Shown here in pieces: positions 53,581 through 63,990 of a DNA stretch of 64,000 nt. The DNA lies in contig CM042160.1 of NCBI GenBank assembly GCA_023376005.1, forward strand, positions 81,743,402-81,807,401. Reading direction: 5' to 3'. How positions within the stretch are numbered: position 1 is the stretch's first letter; the number at the start of each line of letters is the position of its first letter. The notes beneath the pieces are model-generated. The model saw only the letters and a program-made list of their open reading frames with translations, did not search any database and was not told the DNA's origin. Made by a program: the position numbers and the translations under genes. The stretch is from Doryteuthis pealeii (lineage: Eukaryota > Mollusca > Cephalopoda > Myopsida > Loliginidae).

Positions 53581-54420
53581 GAAGCTATCTCAGGTGTGTG
53601 TGTATATATATATATCAATATAATATAATAAAATAAATATATAAAGGTATTACATATCTATTTATTTGATGGCAATAGAACAGTATTTATTTTATTATAT
53701 TATATAATAGCTCTATTCTTTATATCGAGCACTCTCCTAATACTACTGCAGTTTGGCGCACCATTCCAGTGAAAGCTGAAGCGGTGACTATCCCAGGCTA
53801 TAGTTATATATCAATATATAGATAAGTTGTAGGTTGCCACTTTACAATTTCACATTTTAGTCAATTATTAAAGCTCCATTGCTGACCTATGACACTGCGG
53901 CCGGGGGGGGGGGTGTTTAAGAATTACCATTATACTGCATAACAATTATTTTAAAACATTCAATTTGGATTGGATATATTTGTTAAATTTACCAAACAGA
54001 TTTTGGGTTCAATCCCAGGTAAAAATTATGAGTCTTACATGCTGATTTTATAGGCACATATATACATATATATATATGCATAGATATACACATATAATGT
54101 GCATATACATACATATACACACACACATCATGTGCACACACATACACACACACACATCATGTGCACACATATATGTGCACACACATACACACACACACAT
54201 CATGTGCACACACACACACACACATATCATGTGCACACACACATACATATATATATGTATATATACACATATAATGTACTTTTTGAAAAAAACAAACATT
54301 CCATTCATTAATTTTTTTCAGAATACAAGGTGTGTCAATCATATACACATATATATATATGCATACATACATACATACATACATTATATATATATATATA
54401 TATACAATTCATAATATCTT
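53581..54420. other. AT-rich and CA-rich low-complexity DNA
   Basis: (TA)n tracts, a run of G at 53903, then a CA array 54060-54250 with a ~29 bp unit containing catcatgtgcacacaca, repeated four to five times. A tcagaatacaaggtgtgtca piece lies at 54320. Confidence 0.6.
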
Positions 54421-55054
54421 CATAGAAATGGAAATGTGCAAAGTATCTGGTACATTTTACTAATTATTACCTCTGTCCTATAATTTGTAGTATTTTGTGT
54501 ATGGAATTTTTTAGAGAAATGTAACAACCATTATGGGACAGATTAGGAGGAAAAATCATAAAACCTTCAACAAAATCCTTAGCAATTAAATTCAAATTAA
54601 AAATAAAATTTTATGATTCTCAAAATAAAATAATTCCAAATAAAATACACGTAGAAAACAATAAACATTTTAAATCAAATATAATTTAATCCATAAGTAA
54701 TTTTATTTTATGTTTTCATTTATTTATTCATTTTGCATCATATTCTATTCAATCCAACTTAAACACAGGAAAGAAAAAAAAAACGTCAACACTCTTAAGA
54801 AATGAGGCTATGACCTAGAAGTCATTTGTTTTACCAAAATATTACCTTTTCACAATTTTGATACTGAAAGATGATCTATCCTCCGAAAGTTTAAATTTTA
54901 ATAAATTGACAAAAGCTAAGATCAAATTCTTTTATAAAAAGATTCTTGTACGTCTGATTTTTCCCAAAATTATTTTAACTTTTATGAATAGATTTATCTA
55001 TATTGGTAAATTCTACATCACAATATTACTTATGTATATTACACATCTATACTA
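54421..55054. other. AT-rich DNA, no feature
   Basis: No recognised repeat, exon or RNA gene. Confidence 0.4.
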
Positions 55055-55200
55055 GCACAGCTTGGGTAATTGGATCTGTGTGGAAAGGATCTGGGAGCTA
55101 AAGGTAGGTGGGTGCTCTACCTCAGCAAAACAATCTCTCTGGTCTAGCACTAGTAAAAAGTGGATAAACTCATTCACTGTTCATCTGATACAATATTCCA
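55055..55200 (+). repeat. SINE family 1, 3' half
   Basis: tagcacagcttgggtaattg, gggagctaaaggtaggtggg and ctggtctagcactagtaaaa. Confidence 0.65.
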
Positions 55201-55315
55201 CTCCGCAGATTTTTTATATCACTATCTATATTATTGATGAATATTATATACCTACATCACTATTACATATTACATATCTACATCTAAATCACTATCTATA
55301 TCACTAAATTCTAAA

Positions 55316-55619
55316 TCTATACATATATAAAAGGCAGTTAGTGTGTATGTATGTATGTGTGTATGTATGTACGGATGAAACTATGAAAATAAAATAATCA
55401 ACAACAAAGCAAATATACATAAACATTAAATATCACCAGTTTTTGCTTTTTGTGCAAAAATTATGAAGATTTGATTTATATTCAAAGATATCTAAAAAAA
55501 TTAAAATATACATAGAAATAGCATTGAAATGTCCAGCATTTGTAAATCTCAAAAGTAAACAAATCAATACAGTTTTTTTGACTCCCTCTACCCAGTTGAT
55601 GCTGGGTAGCCACTTCTAG
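55316..55619 (+). mobile_element. Helitron family C, complete copy
   Basis: Starts TCTATACATATATAAAAGGC after A. 3' hairpin CTACCCAG (55588-55595) / CTGGGTAG (55602-55609), then CCACTT and CTAG at 55616-55619 before T. 304 bp, non-autonomous. Confidence 0.92.
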
Positions 55620-55639
55620 TTACTATCTATATTACTAAA

Positions 55640-56070
55640 TTCTAAATTTCCTGGGTATGACATTAAACTGGATCTAATGGTAAAGTTCCAGTTTTGGAGC
55701 TCTGGGGAGTGTGGAGTACCCCTTCATTGCCTTTACTCCCAGGTCCTAATCTTCATTGTTATCTGTACAACGTTTCGGCCAATGTGCCCTCCGGCCTTCT
55801 TCAGGTATTTCTTCTCGGACTTAGGAACCTTCTTGTCATAATTGGGAGCCATCACAGAACTTTGAACCCAACCCTTTATTCAGTCCACAGGGGTATCCTG
55901 TTCTCATTCCGCTAACCATAGCTGGGGTACATGTGTTAAGCTGTGTTTATTATTCTTCTATGTTACTGCTGCCCCTGACCAGGATTGAACCTGTAGTCTA
56001 GAGATAACTATCACTTAGAACTGTCTTAACCTAACTCCTTTATCCACTAGGCTATGTGTCCAATTGGACA
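55640..56070 (-). repeat. SINE family 3 fragment joined to SINE family 4
   Basis: 55640-55745 has cctgggtatgacattaaact and ctggggagtgtggagtaccc. 55746-56070 has gccctccggccttcttcagg, ggggtatcctgttctcattc and ccaggattgaacc. Confidence 0.7.
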
Positions 56071-56091
56071 CATTAACTGAATATGGAAAGA

Positions 56092-56512
56092 TAAATGGAA
56101 TTAAGAAAGGCTTTTATAAACAGATGATGCAAAAGGTTTATAGAATTGTGCCCAAGAAATAACAAGCATAATTGGAAAAGACTTAAAAGATGGTGGATTT
56201 TGGTTGGGAAGATTTGGAAAAGGTTTGCACAATCAAAGGATGTCATGGATGGAATTAGGAAAGGCTTATAAAGAGATGAAACAAAAAGTTAATAGAATTA
56301 GGTGTAAAAGGTTTATAGAATTGTGCCCAAGAAATAACAAGAATAATCTGAAAAGACTTAACAGAAGATGGAATGTTAAATGGAATTAGAAAATGCAATT
56401 ATAAACAAATGGCACAAGAAGTTGATAGAATTGTGCCCAAGAAATAACAAGTACAATAAGAAAAGACTTAAAAAAAGATGGAAAGAGGAATGGAATTAGG
56501 AAATTCAAAATG
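56092..56512. repeat. Tandem repeat, ~3.5 units of ~120-130 bp
   Basis: Each unit has atggaattaggaaaggctta, then gaattgtgcccaagaaataa and aaaagacttaaaagatgg. Units start near 56095, 56246, 56373 and 56489. It lies directly downstream of the integrase-derived ORFs. Confidence 0.85.
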
Positions 56513-56593
56513 GCTGCCGATGATATAAAAATGAAAATTTTAAAAATCAAAAAATATTTGAAAGCTAATTCTAAATCCTTTTTTTTTTTTTCA

Positions 56594-58636
56594 TCAAATA
56601 AAAAACCCAAAAATCTTACTTTTTTCAAAAATTTGTTTTGGTGTTTTCCACGAAGATTTATCCGAGGATTTTACAAACACATTTTTTTCAACCACATGAC
56701 AGACTGGGCACAAGAGATAGCAATGTTCCTCGTGGGGTTTCTCCCGTATGCTGCACATCCTGCGGATACGTTTCTGACAGTGCATGCACAGGTTCTCCCC
56801 TGTACTGCTTGGACGGCCCCAAACACAAGGCTCGGACGAGACGACCGTGCAGCGTTCACTATGGGCAGAGGTGCACACGGTCTGGGTGCAGAGGTTCTCT
56901 TGGGATGTGTGCCGTTCAATATTTAAGGAATCCAGCCCATCGAGAGCTTCCTTGATGTCATTCTCAATATCAGTGACAAATTCAACTTCGATGCCTTCGT
57001 CATCGCTATTCGTTAAGCACTGTGGATTTTCGTAGCCAGGTATATACCAAGAATGACCCTTGTGTGTTACAGTATAGTGACATTTTGACACTACCTGTTG
57101 TCCGAGGCCGTTGCAGTTTAGTTTGAAGACTTGAGGCTGGAATAGAATTGAACGGTTATCCTCATCCTTGTTGTTTTTAGCAGCATAACAATGAATGATG
57201 GACTCTGTACTGTAGGACCTGTTTTTATTCAAACTACCCCTTGAGTGTTGGGTTAATAACGAGCAACTGTTACAACGAAGACTTTTTAGAGGTCTCCTCA
57301 TGCTGAAACCCTCGTCTCTCAAAGACTTTTTGGCATCGGATCCAGTCTCGTTCTCAGGTTCTCCACTGACAGTATCGTCCTCAAGTTCTTCCGCCTCGCT
57401 ATCCTGGATGTCCGATTCGGATTTGAGACGGAATATGACGGTGTTGAGACGCTGCTCAACGTCTTCCGTAAAAGAGAATACATCGTCACTGGCATCGGAT
57501 GATTGAAGAACCTCCCCAATTGGGGGGGCTCGTTCAGGGGATTTTGCGTCTGTTGTTTTGTTGTCTTTTTCTTCCAATAGGTTGTCCGGCTGAACGTTCT
57601 CTTCCAAGACGCCAAAGCCGGAATCTTGCAGACTATCGGCCATATCCTCGTTTGTTGGGGTTTTATCAAGATCAGAATCGGATGACGAAGACGATGAAGA
57701 AGAAGACGAAGAAGAATCACTGTTCTCATCTGCAACATCTTTCTTATCATCATCATCATTGTCATCATCATCTTTATCATCGTCATCAGCAGCAGCAGTA
57801 GTAGTAGTAGTAGTAGTAGTAATATCCATATCTGGTTCCGGGCATGGTAATCCAGTATCTCCAGCCGCACTGTCAACAGAGGCTGAAGAATTCCTTTTGC
57901 TGCTGTACTGGAGAGCCTCAGCGCAATCGTTGCTATTTTGAATGATCTGCAGGGTCCTCCATTTCGGGTGTGGTCCAGCGAAGGATTCTAACTGTCGGAT
58001 AATATCCCTGACGCCAACCTCCCTTTCAACTGCGATACTCCTGCGATTAAGATTTTCACAGCTGGTGCATCTGTTACTCTCCGTCTCGATTTTGTTGATG
58101 ATCGCTTTTACGTTGAGCAAACACAAAGAATCTTGGAAATTTCCACTCTGCCGGTTGCTACATCCGTTCGGCTGCTGCGGACGTTCTTCCGACCCCCCAC
58201 TGCAAACATCGGTCAAACATTCAATGTTTGTCTTGGAGTCGCACTGCGTTTTCAAATCCGTTCCAGCTAACATCCCACTACTAGAATTATTGGAATCCGC
58301 AGAGGCATCCGTCCCCAGAGAAAAATTCTGATCTTCCTGATGCATCCCAGAATTTAAGGAATCCCTCGCAGAATCTCGAACCACAGCAGCTGCCGAAGAC
58401 GGAACATTTCCCGTATCGGTAACCACGGAGTCGTTTTTGTTTTTTTCGCATTTTCCAAGAACACAAGAATTATTTCCAGTATTATTGCTAATCGTGTCAG
58501 GAACCTTTGCAGTGCATTTCTCAGAACAGAATATTTGGCACTGCTTACAATCAATCCAAGACTGACTTTGACGCCTACAGTTTTTTCCGAGTACCAATTC
58601 TTTTGGATTCAAAGGAATTTCCAAATCCACCTTGTG
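56594..58636 (-). CDS. Acidic Cys-motif ORF2, probable continuation of ORF1
   Basis: Open for ~680 codons from just after a TGA at 58639-58637 to TGA at 56596-56594, with no suitable ATG at its upstream end. It overlaps the end of ORF1 and is in the -1 frame relative to it. Near its start is a Cys cluster (C-x9-C-x2-C-x3-C-x3-C in KNCRRQSQSWIDCKQCQIFC then SEKC), which recalls the Cys-rich tail after the integrase in the KRBA2 group. The middle holds Thr, Asp and Ser runs from trinucleotide repeats (57660-57830). Near the end is a second zinc-binding-like cluster, CMHCQKRIRRMC ... HEEHCYLLCPVC. A possible donor gtaaga near 56617 suggests further exons. Function unknown. Confidence 0.65.
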   Translation of the reverse strand, partial: HKVDLEIPLNPKELVLGKNCRRQSQSWIDCKQCQIFCSEKCTAKVPDTISNNTGNNSCVLGKCEKNKNDSVVTDTGNVPSSAAAVVRDSARDSLNSGMHQEDQNFSLGTDASADSNNSSSGMLAGTDLKTQCDSKTNIECLTDVCSGGSEERPQQPNGCSNRQSGNFQDSLCLLNVKAIINKIETESNRCTSCENLNRRSIAVEREVGVRDIIRQLESFAGPHPKWRTLQIIQNSNDCAEALQYSSKRNSSASVDSAAGDTGLPCPEPDMDITTTTTTTTAAADDDDKDDDDNDDDDKKDVADENSDSSSSSSSSSSSSDSDLDKTPTNEDMADSLQDSGFGVLEENVQPDNLLEEKDNKTTDAKSPERAPPIGEVLQSSDASDDVFSFTEDVEQRLNTVIFRLKSESDIQDSEAEELEDDTVSGEPENETGSDAKKSLRDEGFSMRRPLKSLRCNSCSLLTQHSRGSLNKNRSYSTESIIHCYAAKNNKDEDNRSILFQPQVFKLNCNGLGQQVVSKCHYTVTHKGHSWYIPGYENPQCLTNSDDEGIEVEFVTDIENDIKEALDGLDSLNIERHTSQENLCTQTVCTSAHSERCTVVSSEPCVWGRPSSTGENLCMHCQKRIRRMCSIREKPHEEHCYLLCPVCHVVEKNVFVKSSDKSSWKTPKQIFEKSKIFGFFI
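57660..57830 (-). repeat. Coding trinucleotide repeats (poly-Thr, poly-Asp, poly-Ser)
   Basis: On the minus strand (ACT/TAC)n near 57797-57822, GAT-rich runs at 57740-57785 and GAA/TCT-type Ser codons at 57675-57720. They encode an acidic low-complexity linker in ORF2, prone to length variation. Confidence 0.85.
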
Positions 58637-60120
58637 TCAAAGATACAAATCCGACGGCAAAACTCGGGCGATAAATTTTTGTAAGATCTATGAAATATTC
58701 GGGCAGGTTGCCCCACTTCAAGGGTAGTCACATCCATATCAGGGGTTGGTACATCCATATTGGTTTGTTTCTCAAAATCAGGAGGATTACTTTGAGCAGG
58801 TTTGGAATCGGTATTAAAAGTAAATTCACAAGACTTGTCAATTTTTATTCCTGGTTTTGGAGATTTTTCTTGCTGCTTGTTGCATTGCGATTCCATGAAT
58901 TTAATAATGTCTTTCACAGGTTTCATTTTCACTTCGGTTTGTTGGGATTCAGGAATGGTATCAGAGGATGTCATGCTGTCTGCAGAATCAACCCCAGGTT
59001 TATCGTGGTTCATTTTCAAAGAATCAGAAAAAGGCGGCAACTCTTTTAGATTGGAATTGGTGTCACTTTTTTCTACGGCATTGAATTTTTTGTTATTTGT
59101 ATTTTCAAGACAATTGTTGTTGTCAGACTTTTCAGACGGTTTTGGAATTGGTAAAATATCGAATCGCTTTAGTTCTGATGTTTTCACTTTAAAAATACGA
59201 TTCTTGTTTAATGTAGAACCATTTTCATCAGAAATGCTGGTGCCAATTTCCTCCGAAGACGAAGATACTTCCTCTTTTACACATGTTGGTACCTGTCTTA
59301 ATTCTTCCTTACTGACAGCTGACAGCTCACTGGAAATCCGAGATGCACTCAATTCGGACAAGTTGTTATTTTTACTTTTTCCAATTGTAAAATTTCCATT
59401 GTAAATCAATCTTTTTTTCCGTGTCCGTCCTAGAGAATGATATTTGGGTCCCTCGGATAATTCTGAATAGTCAAACATGACCCCATAAGAAGAACCTCCC
59501 AGTGCAGTGTGGACATTTTCAATTCCTGTCAATATACTCTCTTCCAGGATTTTGTTGAGTTCCTCCTTTGTCTTCAGGCATCCGAGAGCCTCGAATGGCA
59601 TCAGGGTCTCGGCAAGTTCCACAGGAAACTTGTTGTCAAACATAAACTGAAACTGCTCCAGGTAATTGCGGGAGTTTTCTTGGAACTGTACCAGTTTGAC
59701 CCCCAGGCTCCAATTGCTGCTGTTGTGCTTACTCATCCAAGCGCGAAGATTCTCTAGAATGCTTACATTGCTTATATAATCCGCAGCAAACAGATCCTCA
59801 TCTTCCGACAGCTGCTGCTGTTGTGGTTGCAAAGAAAAATTGCATGACGGCCAGATCGCCTTCAACTCACGGAGAACACGTGTCACAAACACATTTCCAT
59901 TCTCACTCCGAATGAAACTCGGTGATCCGAGGAGGTGCAGTATGTCACAGAGAATAAAAGCAATATCACTGGGTAGCCTCGATTCAATGGCATGAAGAAT
60001 GAGGATACGAGAAACACGATCTTGGTAACATAGAATATAATTATATTTCCAATCAGGCAGTGACTGCATGTCGATCACGCACAGCTTCCCTTCCGATTCG
60101 TAAAGCGGTTTTGAGTCCAT
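58609..60120 (-). CDS. KRBA2/SCAND3-like integrase-derived protein, ORF1
   Basis: A 503-codon ORF from ATG at 60120-60118 (an in-frame TAA lies three codons upstream) to TGA at 58611-58609. Residues ~10-200 are recognisably an rve-type integrase core of the KRBA2/SCAND3/ZBED9 group: VIDMQSLPDWKYNYILCYQD with the first catalytic Asp (D17), SPSFIRSENGNVFVTRVLRE, LRAWMSKHNSSNWSLGVKLV and LKTKEELNKILEE. The second catalytic Asp is replaced (SENG for SDNG, E73) and the third Glu region is replaced by a Gln run (QPQQQQLSEDED), so catalysis is unlikely. Residues 210-503 are a polar, Ser-rich extension. No reverse transcriptase, protease or LTR is nearby. It could be a domesticated transposase-type gene or a decaying element. 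The long open frame argues for selection. Confidence 0.8.
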   Translation of the reverse strand: MDSKPLYESEGKLCVIDMQSLPDWKYNYILCYQDRVSRILILHAIESRLPSDIAFILCDILHLLGSPSFIRSENGNVFVTRVLRELKAIWPSCNFSLQPQQQQLSEDEDLFAADYISNVSILENLRAWMSKHNSSNWSLGVKLVQFQENSRNYLEQFQFMFDNKFPVELAETLMPFEALGCLKTKEELNKILEESILTGIENVHTALGGSSYGVMFDYSELSEGPKYHSLGRTRKKRLIYNGNFTIGKSKNNNLSELSASRISSELSAVSKEELRQVPTCVKEEVSSSSEEIGTSISDENGSTLNKNRIFKVKTSELKRFDILPIPKPSEKSDNNNCLENTNNKKFNAVEKSDTNSNLKELPPFSDSLKMNHDKPGVDSADSMTSSDTIPESQQTEVKMKPVKDIIKFMESQCNKQQEKSPKPGIKIDKSCEFTFNTDSKPAQSNPPDFEKQTNMDVPTPDMDVTTLEVGQPARIFHRSYKNLSPEFCRRICIFDTRWIWKFL

Positions 60121-60534
60121 TTCGGATTAAATTTAAGAAAAAACAAACTTTGCGCAAATATTGTGTATTCTCTTTTTTGGTTTTCTAAGAAGCGGTTGTA
60201 TGTTTATCGTCACCAAAAGATTTGGACCTAATGACGAAATTTTGTAACATCATTGGGTCTTTTAAGAACCGACAGACTATCAAGTGGCTCTTCCTGCAAC
60301 GAAGAAACTTTTTAAGTCAATTGACTCGTGAGAATGTTGAAAGTCAAACGACAAAACAAAACTTCTTAATGTACCCCCCCCCACCCCCAGAGCACAAGAA
60401 CCCTTAAACAAGGATTTCAACTCAAGGCAATTAATATTAAAAAACAAGGTCAGTTCAGTCATTTGCATATTTTAATAGATGAACAAAATATGAAAATATT
60501 TTGAATGCTCTTGAAAAAGGCATGTACGATGAGG
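60121..60534. other. Upstream DNA of the integrase-derived ORF
   Basis: Presumed 5' UTR/promoter, AT-rich. No clear TATA box or conserved motif, and no splice acceptor close to the ATG. Confidence 0.35.
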
Positions 60535-60955
60535 GGGGAACTGTTTGAAGGGGGTGTAAAACATGGGGCTGTTGGAAATGAGTAGAAAATATGAGGTGGG
60601 GCTGTTGGAGGGGAGTGCAACACATGACATGGGGCCGTTTGAAGGGGATAAAAACCATGAGGTAGGTCTCTTTGAAAGGGGTAGAAAATATGAAGTGCGG
60701 CTATTCAAAGAAGGTGAGAAACATGAGGTGCAAATCATGACATGGGGCTGTTCGAAGAGGGTGCAAAACATGTGAGGCTGTTGGAAGGGGGTGCAAAACA
60801 TGAGATGAGGCAATTGAAATGGGGTGCAAAACATGAGGTGGGACTATTGTAAGGAAATCATGGGTGCAAATCATGAGGTGGGACTATTGTAAGGGGGTAC
60901 AAATCATGAGGTAGGGCTGTTCGAAGGGGGGTAGAAAACATGAGGTAATGGTTAT
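60535..60955. repeat. Degenerate minisatellite, ~40 bp unit
   Basis: About ten units built from aacatgaggtggggctgttg and gaagggggtgca. Units vary in length and sequence. Ends near 60950. Confidence 0.9.
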
Positions 60956-61290
60956 GCTTAACCACATGTATCTTATAGACATTGTTTATATTTACTTATA
61001 TCTAGCTATTCAAACATAATAATAAATAAATCTATGCATAACTGTAATAAACACTTGAATGATTGTGAACAATTAAAAGATATCCACATAAAATTATATA
61101 CACTCAATTATGTATGAAAATTTAAACAAATATTAAAAAAGAAATAATTTAACTTGTCAGCATAAAAAAAAAAATCATATACGCTTATAAAAATTAAAAA
61201 CATGTACACACACAAATATGTGTGCGTGTGTGTATAGCATATCTGTGTATAAGATGCATACACACAATATCATATTGAGATAAGTCTAAA

Positions 61291-61342
<52 letters not shown>

Positions 61343-61528
61343 ATATACCAAACTTGTTGGTAAATCCTTGCGGTGAGAAAAAAACTCAGCAAATAGTTTG
61401 ATTGTAAAAATATATTACCAAACATCACCCGGGGAGAAAAAAATTTTTTGGAAAAAAGAAAAGACCAAGATAATCGTACCAACCAAAAATAATCTATTGG
61501 TACAATATTTTGGCCAAAAGAAAAAACA

Positions 61529-61573
<45 letters not shown>

Positions 61574-62150
61574 TACAAAACCGCCAGGAAACTAAAGCTA
61601 ATAAGTAAAAAGTGCTCAATACCTAAGTCGAGCAAATAATAAAGATAAATCTAATGAGTCAAATAAACCAACTAAAAGTTTCGCTTGGTGCTCTTCAGAG
61701 CTGATCTTAGCCCTGAAGAGCATTAAGTGAAACTTTTAGTAGGTTTATCTGACTCATTAGATTTATATAATATTATATATATATATTATATATATATAAT
61801 ATATACATACACAAATTTGAAGATTATATGTTTGCTTACAAACACACACATACACAAATAGCAAACACATACAACCAAACACACACACACATACACATAC
61901 ATACATATAAACCATACAAACATACATACAGACACATACAAACCATAGACACACAAAACCCTGCATATACAAACCATAGACACACGCACACACACAAATA
62001 CACTAATGATAAAATACAAATACACAAAAAATGCACACGCAAACATATTGGTTGTATTCAGACAAAATACACATGTGGATAGACACAGAAAAAATATACA
62101 CACGCACAAAAATCACAATCATACAATATGGTAACACACTGTCATATTTT
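60956..62150. other. AT-rich and CA-rich low-complexity DNA with small foldbacks
   Basis: (TA)n at 61294-61338 and 61532-61570, a foldback at ~61655-61770 (taatgagtcaaataaaccaa pairs with the gtttatctgactcatta side), and a CA-rich tract 61830-62110. No exon-like ORF. Confidence 0.6.
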
Positions 62151-62186
62151 CACAGTGATTTTCTGTGCATACATTAGCTATACCCA

Positions 62187-63235
62187 AAACGGAGCCTAAA
62201 ATGCGTTTTTGACAAAATGACTTTAGCCCCACTACAGAAATAATTTACCAAAAATCAGGGAATTATCGGATTTTAATGAAATTTTCAGTGTTTATTTATC
62301 AATGAATGATCTTTATAATGCATTATTTATTTTATTTCAAAACTTTCTCATTTTTTTCAGGTCACTTAATTTTGACCCCCTTATGTTGAGGGCATACCAT
62401 TTTGTTCGAGTTGGTCTTATAGTTTTCTAATTACAATATAAATAAAGAGATAAAAGACCGAATTTAAGAATAGAAACAAAAAAAATTTTTTTACGGTAGC
62501 TTTTCTATGAGAAAATAAGTACCAAAAACCAAAAAATAAAATGTAAAAAAAATAATAGATAATTAATTTTTTGGAGATTTCTTTTTTACTCATTTCGATA
62601 ATTATTTAATTGGCTATTATCTTATAAAAGAAAAAAATATACATCGATATTTTTTCTGCTTAAAAAGGGGGGGGTTACATTTTCAATCGAGTTTTTCTTC
62701 AAAAAGTATACTTTGATGTAATAAAATAAGGTTTGCATTAAATAGATATTTATTTTTAGAATCTATAAATATAACATTTTAAACTTAACATCAGGCTTTT
62801 CATAATTTAAATGAATTTTATATATTAATTTTTCATAGCAAAAATACTAAATTAAAGTTTTGAAATAAAATAACTGATGCATTATAAAATTCATTAATTG
62901 ATAAATCAATACTGAAAATTTCATTAAAATCGGATAATTACCTGATTTTTGGTAAATTTTTTTGCAATCACGAATGTTACGTTAAAATTGTAAACAAGCG
63001 CCTAAAACCATTGAAAAAGAGACAGAATTGCGGATCGCATCGAAATTGACCAAAACAAATCGTTTTTAAATCTATTAAAAAAACTGCATATGTAATGATA
63101 TTTTTCTTTTTTAATGATGGACATTATGTCACTACTTATCATTTTAGACAAAAGTTTGACCTTAAATAATAGATTTAATTAATTTTAATTTGTTTTTAAA
63201 AACTTAGCAGCCGACAAAATTGGGTATGCCTAGCA
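62187..63235. repeat. 1 kb palindromic repeat, copy 2
   Basis: Inverted relative to 22070-22956: cggagcctaaaatgcgtttt at the left, tgtaaacaagcgcctaaa and gcagccgacaaaattgg at the right. Slightly longer than copy 1. Confidence 0.75.
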
Positions 63236-63304
63236 TACATGTATGTACACAATATCATATTGAAATAAGTTGAGAATATACAAATATGAATATGCAATTT
63301 AAAT

Positions 63305-63990
63305 TTTGTTATGCATCCATAAACACACACACACAAAAAGCATACACACTATGGACACATACAAAAAACCCTGTGCACACGAATAGGGCAATGATGAAAA
63401 TAGAAAAAATGATACAGAGAGGAAAATTACATACACACAAAAATCATTAAAAATTCACACACACCAAAAAAACAAAACAAAACAAAAAACACACACAAAC
63501 AAAATCATATAAACAATCATACAAAATAGTAATATACGCACACATACACACAAAATAGAAACCTTCTCCACAAATAGTAACGCACACACACACAGTCAGA
63601 CAAAATAGTAACACACAATTGTATAAAACACATACACACACAGTCATACAAAATTGTAACACACACATACAATATTATAATACATACACATACACAATTA
63701 CAATATTGTAACACACGCAACACACACAATTACAAATATTGTAACACACGCACCACACACACAATTACAATATTGTAACACACGCACGCACGCACACACA
63801 CAATTACAATATTGCAACACACACACAACACAATACAACAATATTGCAACACACACACACATACAATATTGCAACACACACACATATACTGCAACACACA
63901 CACATACAATATTGCAACACACACCACACACACACACACACACACACGCCACACACACAATATATGCAAACACACACACAATTACACATA
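63305..63990. repeat. CA-rich satellite at the right edge
   Basis: CA runs with an embedded unit of acaattacaatattgtaaca plus (CA)n, repeated more than eight times from ~63690 to the end of the window. Cys-rich ORFs on the minus strand are repeat artefacts. Confidence 0.9.

Noticed and set aside
57319..57876. 185-codon ORF rich in Leu and Met on the minus strand
   Set aside because: Shadow of the ORF2 trinucleotide repeats in another frame.
58600..58640. Programmed -1 frameshift signal
   Set aside because: No X-XXY-YYZ heptamer in the overlap and no obvious downstream stem. The frame change is reported without this mechanism.
63447..63989. Cys-rich ORFs resembling short secreted peptides
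   Set aside because: CA-repeat translation (CVCV patterns), no signal peptide or stable frame.
47494..63990. Upstream LIM1 exon of the LPP-type gene
   Set aside because: No minus-strand segment with a Cys-x2-Cys ... His-x2-Cys pattern and a phase-1 donor was found, so it is assumed to lie outside or was missed.
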